Below, piece after piece: positions 1 to 6,643 of a stretch of 10,011 bases of DNA (within the stretch, counting starts at the first letter, position 1; each line of letters opens with the position of its first letter). Under the pieces are notes generated by a model. The model was given only the letters and a program-made list of their open reading frames with translations. It was not told where the DNA came from and did no database searches. The stretch is from an uncultured Myxococcales bacterium (GTDB lineage Bacteria > Myxococcota_A > UBA9042), in the NCBI GenBank assembly GCA_937915965.1, contig CALGHC010000542.1, forward strand, positions 1 through 10,011. The letters are read 5' to 3'. The position numbers and the translations under genes were made by a program.

Positions 1-80
1 GCAGGTCCCCGACGGAGCAGGTCCCCGACGGAGCAGGTCCCCGACGGAGCAGGTCCCCGACGGAGCAGGTCTCCGACGGA
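1..80. repeat. Tandem repeat array, five copies of a 16-bp unit
   Basis: Five head-to-tail copies of the 16-bp unit GCAGGTCCCCGACGGA fill the first 80 bases. The first four are identical and the fifth has one C-to-T change (base 72). The array breaks off into unrelated sequence after base 80 (a short GCCGATG remnant follows). Its left end is cut by the window, so the true copy number is unknown. There are no spacers, so it is not a CRISPR array. The unit length is not a multiple of three. All plus-strand frames of the unit are stop-free, and frame 1 runs open to a TGA at 103-105, so a coding tail of an upstream gene cannot be fully excluded. A non-coding minisatellite is more likely. Confidence 0.95.
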
Positions 81-101
81 GCCGATGCCCCTGAATGGCG
101 G

Positions 102-107
102 TTGACA
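102..107 (+). promoter_or_regulatory. Possible -35 element upstream of the three-gene operon
   Basis: A perfect TTGACA hexamer lies between the tandem array and the first gene, about 93 nt before its ATG. I do not see a convincing TATAAT-like hexamer 16-18 nt downstream (the sequence there is GC-rich), so this is only half of a sigma-70-type promoter. It may be fortuitous or belong to a different sigma class. It is listed because the interval 81-199 is the only place in view from which the 200-4185 operon could be started. Confidence 0.25.
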
Positions 108-189
108 CGTCTGCGTTGTGAACGCGACCCTTGCCGGGCCCAGACTGGCCCCGCCGGCCGGACCTGACGCGGCCAGCGCGGTCGCCCAC

Positions 190-193
190 GGAG
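190..193 (+). promoter_or_regulatory. Ribosome binding site deciding the start at 200
   Basis: GGAG lies 6 nt before the ATG at 200-202. The reading frame is open further upstream to an ATG-less alternative start at 131 (TTG), but that extension (rich in Pro and Arg) would bury the signal peptide. The GGAG plus the signal peptide starting directly at this ATG fix the start. Confidence 0.7.
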
Positions 194-199
194 AACGCC

Positions 200-1039
200 A
201 TGCACGTACCCGCCCGCCCGATCTCTTGGTTCGTCGCCGCCGCGCTCATCGGCCTCGCCGCCATCGCGTGGGCCGACCAGCCCAAGAAGACACTGGTATT
301 CGATGATCCCAAGGGGGACGACAACGGCCCTGGGACCTACGTCTACCCGACAGACGCGGCCTACGCTCCCGGCAGCTTCGATCTGCGCAAGGTCGAGATC
401 GAGGACAAGGGCGACAACATCGAGATCCGCGTCACGCTCGCCAGCCGCATCTCGGATCCATGGACCTCGAAGGACTGGGACGGGAACGGTTTTTCTTTGC
501 AATTCGTCCAGATATACATCGACACCGATCACAAGAAGGGCAGTGGATTCACCACGGTCCTGCCGGGGCTTGGCGGCTTGCAGGTGGCCGAGGACGAAGC
601 CTGGGACAAGGTCGTGCTGATCTCGCCGCAGCCCAAGTCGCGCCTGTCGGCCGAGGTCCGCTACAAAGCCGGCAAGATGAAGGACGCCGTCATCATCCCC
701 TTGAAGACATCAGCACGCGGCAAGACCCTCATCGCGAGGATCCCGAAACAGGCGCTCGGCCAGCCGGCGCAGTCGTGGGGATGGCAGGTAGCGATGCAGT
801 CGAACGAGGGCTATCCAGTTGGGGGTGACATCCTGAGCCGCCCCGTCAACGAGGTGCGTGGCGAGCACCGCTTCGGCGGCGGCGATGATACGGCCTGCGA
901 CCCACAGGTGCTCGACATTCTCGCCGGTGCGGCGAAGGGCGAAGCGACTGAGATCGGCGCCCAGCACAAGGCGCTCGCCTGGAAATGCGGAAGCCAGATC
1001 GCGCGCATGCCGATGATCTACCCCGCCGCGGCGCGCTAG
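200..1039 (+). CDS. Secreted protein with glucodextranase C-terminal-type (PF09985-like) domain
   Basis: This is a 279-residue exported protein. Residues 1-25 form a signal peptide: an Arg-containing start, then a hydrophobic run rich in Ala, Leu and Ile, with probable cleavage after AWA before DQPKK. Residues about 33-240 resemble the C-terminal domain of glucodextranase. The visible hallmarks are FDDPKGDDNGPGTYVYPTD (34-52), GSFDLRKVEIEDKGDNIEIR (58-77), a DPW turn (86-88), and GFSLQFVQIYIDTD (97-110). Near the C-terminus is CDPQVLDILAG (233-243), typical of the family's end. Cys233 and Cys263 could form a disulfide. In the family this domain is a non-catalytic extracytoplasmic module attached to polysaccharide-active or membrane-anchored proteins; here it stands alone with no catalytic domain. 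It is first in a likely operon with an outer-membrane barrel (48-nt gap) and a tail-tube-like protein. A periplasmic or surface binding role is inferred; the ligand is unknown. Confidence 0.8.
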   Translation: MHVPARPISWFVAAALIGLAAIAWADQPKKTLVFDDPKGDDNGPGTYVYPTDAAYAPGSFDLRKVEIEDKGDNIEIRVTLASRISDPWTSKDWDGNGFSLQFVQIYIDTDHKKGSGFTTVLPGLGGLQVAEDEAWDKVVLISPQPKSRLSAEVRYKAGKMKDAVIIPLKTSARGKTLIARIPKQALGQPAQSWGWQVAMQSNEGYPVGGDILSRPVNEVRGEHRFGGGDDTACDPQVLDILAGAAKGEATEIGAQHKALAWKCGSQIARMPMIYPAAAR

Positions 1040-1087
1040 CGCCCGGATCGATTGCCGCCCAGCCGCTTCCAAGGGTCACGGGGTCCC

Positions 1088-3058
1088 ATGCGCATCCTGT
1101 CCGCACGAACAACGGCCGCTTCTGTCGCCTGCGCCATCGCGCTGGGCGTGACGTCATTCGCGACACCCCGGAACTGCCAGGCCGAGACCGCCAAGTTCGA
1201 GCTGGGCGGACGCATCTACACCAAATATCTCTATCGCAACGACGACAGCCAGGGCTTGCTGTCGCTGGGCAACCCGTTCTGGCCCGACGACATCGCCGGC
1301 GGCAACGGCATCGGCTCGGAGTTTGAGCTGACGGTCAAGGGCAACGTCAGCAAGTACGTTCAGGCCGGCGCGCGGCTCGCGTCGCGATTTGGCGAGCGCT
1401 GGCAGGATTGGTGGGAGTCTGGGTCTGCCTGGTACGACCGCGAGGAGAACACCTCGGGCGACTCGGCAGGGATGAACCGCGCCTCGTACCTCAAGCTGCG
1501 TGGCACATGGGTGCAGTTCACACCGCGGTCCTGGCGCATCGACTGGGTGCGTATCGGATCGTCGGACTTCGGCATGTTCAACCCTTGGACAATCGGCAAG
1601 ATTCGCTATATCGACCGTGACAACGGCAAGGGTTGGTTCGTCAGCGGCCACATCGACGAGGGGCGCGAACTCACCTACACGCTCGGCGCCATCGCCATGC
1701 CCAAGCTGTGGGTCGGGCCGTGGTGGTCGACGGGACTAGGCGACCCCAACCTCACGAATCCATTCTGGTCACGCGACTGGGCATGGGCGGGCCGGGTCGA
1801 CTGGCGGGTCGGCGATGCCACGCTCGTCAAGGTCACCGGCAGCTTCACCCAGGACCTGGAGGTCGACCCGGCCGACCCAGACGCTGTGGGGTCCACAGCC
1901 CCCAACTGCACCGACGCGCTGGGGCATCCAATCCCCGGTTGCGCACCGGATCACGCCGTCGACGTCTACGCCCGCTACGCGACCGCCAACGCCACGATCG
2001 AGGTGGAACGCGACGTAGGCGACACCAATCGTGCTGAACTTCTCCTTGGCTACAGCAACCAACAGCTCGATCCACGCCTCACCGGAAATGGCGTCGCGAT
2101 GAATCAGGGCATGTTCCCGGCGGTCTTCAAGGACACCCAGGATCTGGCCGCCCGCGTGCGTTTGTCGACCGACGACCCGTTCGAGATCGGCCTGTCAGCC
2201 AAGTTTGAGTACTTCAACATTGGCGAGGACTGGAACGCGATCTTCGGCGCACGCCGCGAAGCCGACGTGCTCCTCACAGATGGCTTCCTCGGCGGCGGCC
2301 AGCTGCCAACCTTGAACCTCGCCAACGAGTTCATCGACTTCGACGAAGCATGGTACGAATCGTGCATCGGATGGCACGGGGCCACCGGCCTTTTGAGTCT
2401 GGAGCGCGGGAACTGGCGTATGGATGGCGAGTACACATTTCTGACCTACAACACCAACGGCCAAAGCCGGGACGTGGACACCGTGTACCCGGATTTCCTC
2501 CATACAGACGGCTACACCGACACGGCGCTCTTCGACTACGCCAACACCACCGATCGCGGCCGCGATCCGCGCTCGGTCTACCACCGCGACCAACTCCGAC
2601 GTACCCACATCGCTGTGCTGCGCGGCCGTCGGACTTTCGACGTCGGCCGAGGCGTCGAGCTGGATCTCAAGGCCAAGTACATCCGCGACGAGGACTTCCG
2701 CAGCACCCGGCACGCAGACGATCCGGCCGATTTCGACCCGTACGCAGACGACTACAAGGGCGACATCCTGGTGGGCCGGGTGGCGCTGTCGCTGCCGGTC
2801 GCTGACGGACTGAAGATCGGCGTAGGCGGCCAGATCGACAGGTGGTACGAGGACAACCGCCGCGGCACGCGCGAGCTGGGCTACGGCGATGACGTGACTG
2901 AGAAAGAGACCGCATTCTTCAAGACCAGCTACTACTTCGCGGGTTTGCGCGCGGGCTACTACCTGGAGTACATTCACAAGCTGCAGCACAGAGAGCGAGA
3001 GGCCGACCAACGCTGGTCGGTTTGGCGCTCGAAGGCCACGGTTGAGGTCGCCTGGTAG
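1088..3058 (+). CDS. Predicted outer-membrane beta-barrel protein, unknown specificity
   Basis: This is a 656-residue protein starting at ATG 1088, preferred over a TTG at 1052 because the signal peptide begins there; the purine-rich ACGGGG just upstream is a weak ribosome site. Residues 1-32 are a signal peptide with likely cleavage after NCQA. The rest has no helical membrane segment. It alternates polar and hydrophobic residues, is rich in Trp, Tyr, Gly and Asp, and contains many short strands of the type FELGGRIYTKYLYR and ELTYTLGAIA. It ends in VEVAW, the terminal aromatic residue used for recognition by the BAM machinery. Cys274 and Cys285 flank a short Pro/Gly-rich segment, suggesting a disulfide in a surface loop. 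I cannot assign it to a named porin family. Its neighbours, an exported glucodextranase-C-like protein and a tail-tube-like protein, suggest a shared envelope function. Alternatives are a substrate-specific porin or a structural barrel. Confidence 0.75.
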   Translation: MRILSARTTAASVACAIALGVTSFATPRNCQAETAKFELGGRIYTKYLYRNDDSQGLLSLGNPFWPDDIAGGNGIGSEFELTVKGNVSKYVQAGARLASRFGERWQDWWESGSAWYDREENTSGDSAGMNRASYLKLRGTWVQFTPRSWRIDWVRIGSSDFGMFNPWTIGKIRYIDRDNGKGWFVSGHIDEGRELTYTLGAIAMPKLWVGPWWSTGLGDPNLTNPFWSRDWAWAGRVDWRVGDATLVKVTGSFTQDLEVDPADPDAVGSTAPNCTDALGHPIPGCAPDHAVDVYARYATANATIEVERDVGDTNRAELLLGYSNQQLDPRLTGNGVAMNQGMFPAVFKDTQDLAARVRLSTDDPFEIGLSAKFEYFNIGEDWNAIFGARREADVLLTDGFLGGGQLPTLNLANEFIDFDEAWYESCIGWHGATGLLSLERGNWRMDGEYTFLTYNTNGQSRDVDTVYPDFLHTDGYTDTALFDYANTTDRGRDPRSVYHRDQLRRTHIAVLRGRRTFDVGRGVELDLKAKYIRDEDFRSTRHADDPADFDPYADDYKGDILVGRVALSLPVADGLKIGVGGQIDRWYEDNRRGTRELGYGDDVTEKETAFFKTSYYFAGLRAGYYLEYIHKLQHREREADQRWSVWRSKATVEVAW

Positions 3059-3105
3059 CCCGGCACGGGCAACACGCGGGCGAACCGGCCCGGGGAGAAC
3101 GAACC

Positions 3106-4185
3106 ATGAACATGGACGGCATCAAGAAGAAGGTCGCCAAGGCCAAGGCCGACGTCAACCAGGGCATCGACGACGGTGCTGCCGATCTCAAGAAGGCTCG
3201 CGAGGACGGCGAGCAGTCGATGAAGGACGCGCACGACGAGGCCGACAAGAAGATCGACGACTCGAAGCTCAAAGATCCGATCAAGAAGGCGGCCAAGAGC
3301 GCCAACGACGCTGCCTACAAGGCCGCCGTCAAGGCCGTCGACAAGGCGAAGAACGCGGCCAAGGACGCCGTCGAGAAGGCACACGCGAAGGCCAAGGATA
3401 TCGTCGCGGACCTTGAGAAACAGGCCAAGGAAGCTGTCGACAAGGCCGAGAAGTACGTCAACGGCGTGGTCGACGCGGTCACCAAGGACCTCAAGGACGT
3501 CATCGACGACTCCAGCCTGCCGGGGCCGATGAAGGAATTCGCCAAGCAAGGCGTCGACGAGCTCAACAAGCTCGCCAAGAAGGGCGTCAAGGACCTCGCC
3601 AACGAGGCGGACAAGATCATCGCGGCGGGCAAGAAAGAAGCCGACGCCATGCTCGACAAGCTCAAGGACAAGGCGCTCGATATCCTCGGGTTCAAGCCCG
3701 CAGACCCTGCGCCTGCGTCGACGACGACGCCGGCCACGCCCAAGCCGCAGACCACCTCGCGGGCCCACGATCACCAGGGTGCCTTCCGCTTCTCGGTGCA
3801 GCTCGGTGGCGTCCAGGCCGGCACGTTCACGGCGGTCGACGGGCTGCAGGGCTCGGTCGAGATGCTTGAGTACCAGGGTGGCATGGACATGTACGCCCGG
3901 CAGATCCCCGGTCGGCCGAAGGTCGCGCCAGTGGTGCTCAAGAAGGGCTACGTGAACACCGCCGTGCTGTGGGACTGGATGAAGTCGACGATGGACGGCG
4001 ACCTGCGCTTCGAGAACGTGACGATCACGCTGCTGGCCGACGACGGTGTCACCGAGTTGGGCTACTACAACCTGCTGGAGACCTGGCCATCGCGCTGGAG
4101 CGGATGGCAGCTCGATGCCAACGGTTCCAACGCCATGATGGAAGAGTTGGAGTTGCAGGTGCGCACGGTCGAACGCAAGGCGTAG
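3106..4185 (+). CDS. Phage tail-tube-like (gp19/TIGR02241-type) protein with N-terminal LEA-like helical domain
   Basis: This is a 359-residue protein; the ATG at 3106 has GGGGAG 8 nt upstream. It has no signal peptide, no membrane helix and no Cys. Residues 1-197 are extremely rich in Lys, Ala and Asp and predicted to be amphipathic helix throughout, recalling LEA or apolipoprotein-like proteins. They contain an internal duplication: IDDSKLKDPIKKAAK (50-64) matches IDDSSLPGPMKEFAK (133-147). Residues 198-224 are a Pro/Thr/Ala linker. Residues 225-357 match the T4 gp19-like tail-tube family used in phage tails and extracellular contractile injection systems: FRFSVQLGGV (228-237), FTAVDGLQGSVEMLEYQGG (241-259), a central VVLKKGYVNTAVLWDWM (276-292), and the end motif ETWPSRWSGWQLDANGSNAM (325-344). 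Solo tube proteins are usually about 140-160 residues, so the extension is unusual. It is the last gene of the operon, with no sheath, baseplate or spike gene nearby. It could be a cargo-bearing tube subunit, a repurposed tube fold, or a substrate of a system encoded elsewhere. Confidence 0.85.
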   Translation: MNMDGIKKKVAKAKADVNQGIDDGAADLKKAREDGEQSMKDAHDEADKKIDDSKLKDPIKKAAKSANDAAYKAAVKAVDKAKNAAKDAVEKAHAKAKDIVADLEKQAKEAVDKAEKYVNGVVDAVTKDLKDVIDDSSLPGPMKEFAKQGVDELNKLAKKGVKDLANEADKIIAAGKKEADAMLDKLKDKALDILGFKPADPAPASTTTPATPKPQTTSRAHDHQGAFRFSVQLGGVQAGTFTAVDGLQGSVEMLEYQGGMDMYARQIPGRPKVAPVVLKKGYVNTAVLWDWMKSTMDGDLRFENVTITLLADDGVTELGYYNLLETWPSRWSGWQLDANGSNAMMEELELQVRTVERKA

Positions 4186-4223
4186 GACCGCGGAGTCGAG
4201 ACGGGTGAACGCAAGGAAGTCCG

Positions 4224-4266
4224 GCGCGCGGCTCGCTCTTGGAGCGGGCCGCGCGCGCTTCTTTTT
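4224..4266 (+). terminator. Strong intrinsic terminator of the plus-strand operon
   Basis: A 15-bp stem (4224-4238 paired with 4242-4256, with one G-U wobble at 4233/4247) closes on a 3-nt loop TTG. It is followed after GC by the T-rich run TTCTTTTT (4259-4266). It lies 38 nt after the stop of the tail-tube-like gene. The T-run is only on the plus-strand exit side, so it serves the 200-4185 operon. The stem could also slow convergent minus-strand transcription, but it lacks a U-tract in that direction. Confidence 0.9.
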
Positions 4267-4305
4267 GACCATCTGCCGCCGTCGAAGGTCACGGCTGCAG
4301 GCTGC

Positions 4306-6069
4306 CTACGGAATGGCCGGGACACCGCCTACGACGACGTACAGCGCGCGCGCGGGCCCGCCTTCGGTGACCGTGCCGGCGCCCGCGCCCCAGGGTTCTC
4401 TCGACCACACGACAAGGTCAGCGGGCGCGCCAATCAGCAATGGACCCGTGACCTCCACCGGGCGGGCGCTGATCACCTGACGCGCCCGCGCCAGGGTCAG
4501 GCCTTCGTCCGCCGCCGCGCTGGGCGCGCCGGCAAGCAAGATCTGCCAATCGGCGAACGGATCTGCGGCGACGACCGGCAGATCGGATCCAACGAGCAGC
4601 GGACAGACGCGGTCGAGGGAGGCGAGGCGATAGGCGTAGACGAGGCGCTCGTTCCCCAGCCGAGCCGACGCCGTGCCGATGTCGGCGACGGCGTGCTGCG
4701 GCTGTACCGAGCAGCGGACGTCGAGGCGCGCGAGCGCCGCGAGCGTCTCAGGAGAGATGACCTGGGCGTGCTCGATGCGCACGGGGGCCGCAGCGGCCGG
4801 GCGGGTGAATCCCGCCAGGACCCGGGCTACCTGGGCGACTGCCGCATCGCCGATCGCGTGCACGGCGACCTCGAGGCGGGCGGCGTCGGCTGCGCGGATT
4901 CGAGCTGCCAGCTGGTCATCGGAGTAGTTCAACACGCCGCGCTGGCCAGGAGCGTCACTGTAGTCCGCGACGAGCGCCGCGCTGCGGGCGGCGATGCTGC
5001 CGTCGAGCCAGTACTTGACGCCAGCGACGTGAACGAGGCGCGATTGCCACTCTCGAACTGGCGAGGACGCGGCCCCCGCTCGTCCGCCCGTCCGCAGGGG
5101 GTTCTTCGGGTCGGCCGCCGTAGCCTCGGCGATAAGGGCCTGCACCTCGGGCAGCTCGCCATCGAGGAAGAGGCGCACCCGGATCGGCAGCCGACCGTCC
5201 CGCTCGAGGGTGTGCAGCGCGGCGCGCATCTGCAGGTTGGCCCCCATATCGTGAACCTCGGTGATGCCCTGACGACGCAACCCGGTGAGAACCTCGAGCA
5301 ACAGGCCCGCGAGCCGAGCCGGCTGCGGGCGAGGCAAGAGCTGCCAAAGATGGCGAGAGGCCGCTCCCTCGACCTTGCCATTCACGGGGATCGGCGAAGC
5401 GGGCAGCGACAGCGAGGCGAGAAGCGCCGGGCTCAGGACGGCGCCGTGGCCGTCCCCGGTCGACAGCCAGATGGGCACACCGGGGAGACGCTCCTCAAGA
5501 AGCGAGGCGGTCAACTGAGCGGCAAGGACGCGGTCCATTCCGAATCCCCACAACCAGCCGCCGTCTCCTCGCAGCGGCACGCGTCTCGAGAACGCCCCCG
5601 CGAGGCCGTCGAGGTCGCGAACTGCGCGCAGGTCAATGGCGCTTCCGAGCAAAGCGGCACCCTCCAGATGGACGTGGGCGTCGACGATGCCCGCGCTCAG
5701 ATGCCCCGTTGTGAAGGCGCGAATGGCGGTCGACCGACCGATGTACTGCGTGCGCAGCGCCTCGAGTGGCCCTCTGCCGACGACGACCGACCCGCGAATC
5801 GCGACGGCGTCGTCGACGCCTGATGGGCCTGCGCCCTCCACGACCAAGACCAGGTCTGCGTGCCGGAAGTCATCGGCCTTCCGCCCGGCCGCCCCAGACA
5901 AAGTCGGCGGTGGAATCAAGAAGTTACGAACCTCGGCGCAAGCTCCAATCACCAGCGCAACGGCGAGGGTCAGCGCCGGCGCGCACATCGAGTGGAACAT
6001 CAGCGTCCGCGTCGACGATCTAGAGCCACGGCGCGCCGCGTTGGCGTCAATCATCCGAATGCCCCCCAT
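4306..6069 (-). CDS. Amidohydrolase, YtcJ-like (Amidohydro_3), probable lipoprotein
   Basis: This 587-residue protein of the metal-dependent amidohydrolase superfamily would hydrolyse a C-N or similar bond on an unknown small substrate. Catalytic landmarks in family order are: DAHVH (His132, His134), VKYWLDGS (Lys352, Asp356), VAVHAIGDAAV (His404), RIEHAQ (His434), SVQPQHAVAD, and GSDLP (Asp496), followed by the closing ADLVVW strand. An Arg-rich start is followed by a hydrophobic stretch ending in the lipobox VIGAC (Cys44), so it is probably lipid-anchored in the envelope. The loop before the last strands (ISARPVEVTGPLLIG) looks several residues shorter than usual in the family. The start overlaps the upstream YkgJ-like gene by 23 nt, implying translational coupling. 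A second in-frame ATG at 6054, preceded by a G-run, is an equally plausible start. Substrate is unknown; N-acyl amino acid or exoenzyme-type annotations would be guesses. Confidence 0.9.
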   Translation of the reverse strand: MGGIRMIDANAARRGSRSSTRTLMFHSMCAPALTLAVALVIGACAEVRNFLIPPPTLSGAAGRKADDFRHADLVLVVEGAGPSGVDDAVAIRGSVVVGRGPLEALRTQYIGRSTAIRAFTTGHLSAGIVDAHVHLEGAALLGSAIDLRAVRDLDGLAGAFSRRVPLRGDGGWLWGFGMDRVLAAQLTASLLEERLPGVPIWLSTGDGHGAVLSPALLASLSLPASPIPVNGKVEGAASRHLWQLLPRPQPARLAGLLLEVLTGLRRQGITEVHDMGANLQMRAALHTLERDGRLPIRVRLFLDGELPEVQALIAEATAADPKNPLRTGGRAGAASSPVREWQSRLVHVAGVKYWLDGSIAARSAALVADYSDAPGQRGVLNYSDDQLAARIRAADAARLEVAVHAIGDAAVAQVARVLAGFTRPAAAAPVRIEHAQVISPETLAALARLDVRCSVQPQHAVADIGTASARLGNERLVYAYRLASLDRVCPLLVGSDLPVVAADPFADWQILLAGAPSAAADEGLTLARARQVISARPVEVTGPLLIGAPADLVVWSREPWGAGAGTVTEGGPARALYVVVGGVPAIP

Positions 6070-6571
6070 CTTCGCATGGCTCCAAGCGCAGGCGATCGCT
6101 GTCCATGGGCCAAGACGTCAGGCGCCATTGCCGGCCCGTCCGGTGACTGACATCGGCGATCAGCGCCTCGCGGTCAATGAAGTCAGGCACGCCCCACGCG
6201 CGCATCCGCGCCAGCAAGTCCGGCCATTGCTCCACGAGAGCCGCATTGCCCAGACGTACCTTGCCCTGAACGCCATCAAGACCGCGGGTGTAGGGGCAAT
6301 CGCTGGCGAGAAAGCCGGCGGGACCGCCGACGTCGGCGTGGTGACACCACGGAGCGCGGTCGAACCGCTGCGCGTAGACCGAACAGTCGTAGCGTCCGTT
6401 CCGATCGGCCGCAAGGAACTGGCAGTGGAGACCGGGCACCATGACGGGCACACCGTACAAGACGACGGCGAGGTGGCAGCTCACGCCGCAGCGGCGACAC
6501 AGCGCCTCGTGGTCCGGGTCGTCGCGGCCGGGCCGGTCGATCTGGTCGGAGCCCGACTGTGGTGTGGGCAT
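6047..6571 (-). CDS. Cys-rich YkgJ-like putative zinc/iron-binding protein
   Basis: This is a 174-residue cytoplasmic-looking protein with no signal peptide. The ATG at 6571 has AGGA 7 nt upstream. It carries an N-terminal Cys cluster C-x2-C-x3-C (Cys25, Cys28, Cys32, followed by His33), then Cys50, and YDCSVYAQRFDRAPWCHH (61-78, with Cys63, Cys76, His77, His78), then DCPYTRGL (91-98). The pattern of an early Cys cluster followed by a C-x-x-Y-x-x-R-x6-C segment is like the YkgJ/CxxCxxCC family (PF03692), proposed to chelate zinc or iron. The first cluster differs from the classic form, so the assignment is moderate. The function of the family is not well established. It lies 72 nt after the TPR/PEGA gene, and its 3' end overlaps the amidohydrolase start, so co-expression with a metal-dependent hydrolase is likely. 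Whether it supplies metal or modifies a partner is unknown. Confidence 0.6.
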   Translation of the reverse strand: MPTPQSGSDQIDRPGRDDPDHEALCRRCGVSCHLAVVLYGVPVMVPGLHCQFLAADRNGRYDCSVYAQRFDRAPWCHHADVGGPAGFLASDCPYTRGLDGVQGKVRLGNAALVEQWPDLLARMRAWGVPDFIDREALIADVSHRTGRQWRLTSWPMDSDRLRLEPCEDGGHSDD

Positions 6572-6643
6572 TGAGGTCCTGCTGGCCTGCCTCGTCGACG
6601 AGGGCGGATCCGCGGTGCGGCCCGCCCGCTCGGCGCCTGGCCA

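Noticed and set aside
1..80. Repeat array considered as a CRISPR.
   Set aside because: The 16-bp copies are directly adjacent with no spacers, and no cas genes are present.
3106..4185. The tail-tube-like gene considered as evidence of a prophage or full contractile injection system.
   Set aside because: No other phage or injection-system gene is present in the window, and flanking genes are envelope and signalling genes.
2974..4272. Long minus-strand open frame of 432 codons opposite the tail-tube-like gene.
   Set aside because: It is the complement of the Lys/Ala/Asp-rich repeats, which gives a Leu/Val/Asp/Gly-rich shadow. It also runs through the terminator hairpin.
4693..5823. Long plus-strand open frame of 376 codons opposite the amidohydrolase.
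   Set aside because: It is antisense to a gene with all catalytic motifs, is very rich in Arg, Gly and Ala, and shows no family pattern. Long antisense frames are expected in GC-rich DNA.
6590..6603. Perfect 14-bp palindrome CCTCGTCGACGAGG between the TPR/PEGA and YkgJ-like genes.
   Set aside because: A palindrome of this length is expected about once by chance in 10 kb, it has no loop or T-run to act as a terminator, and no second copy was seen.
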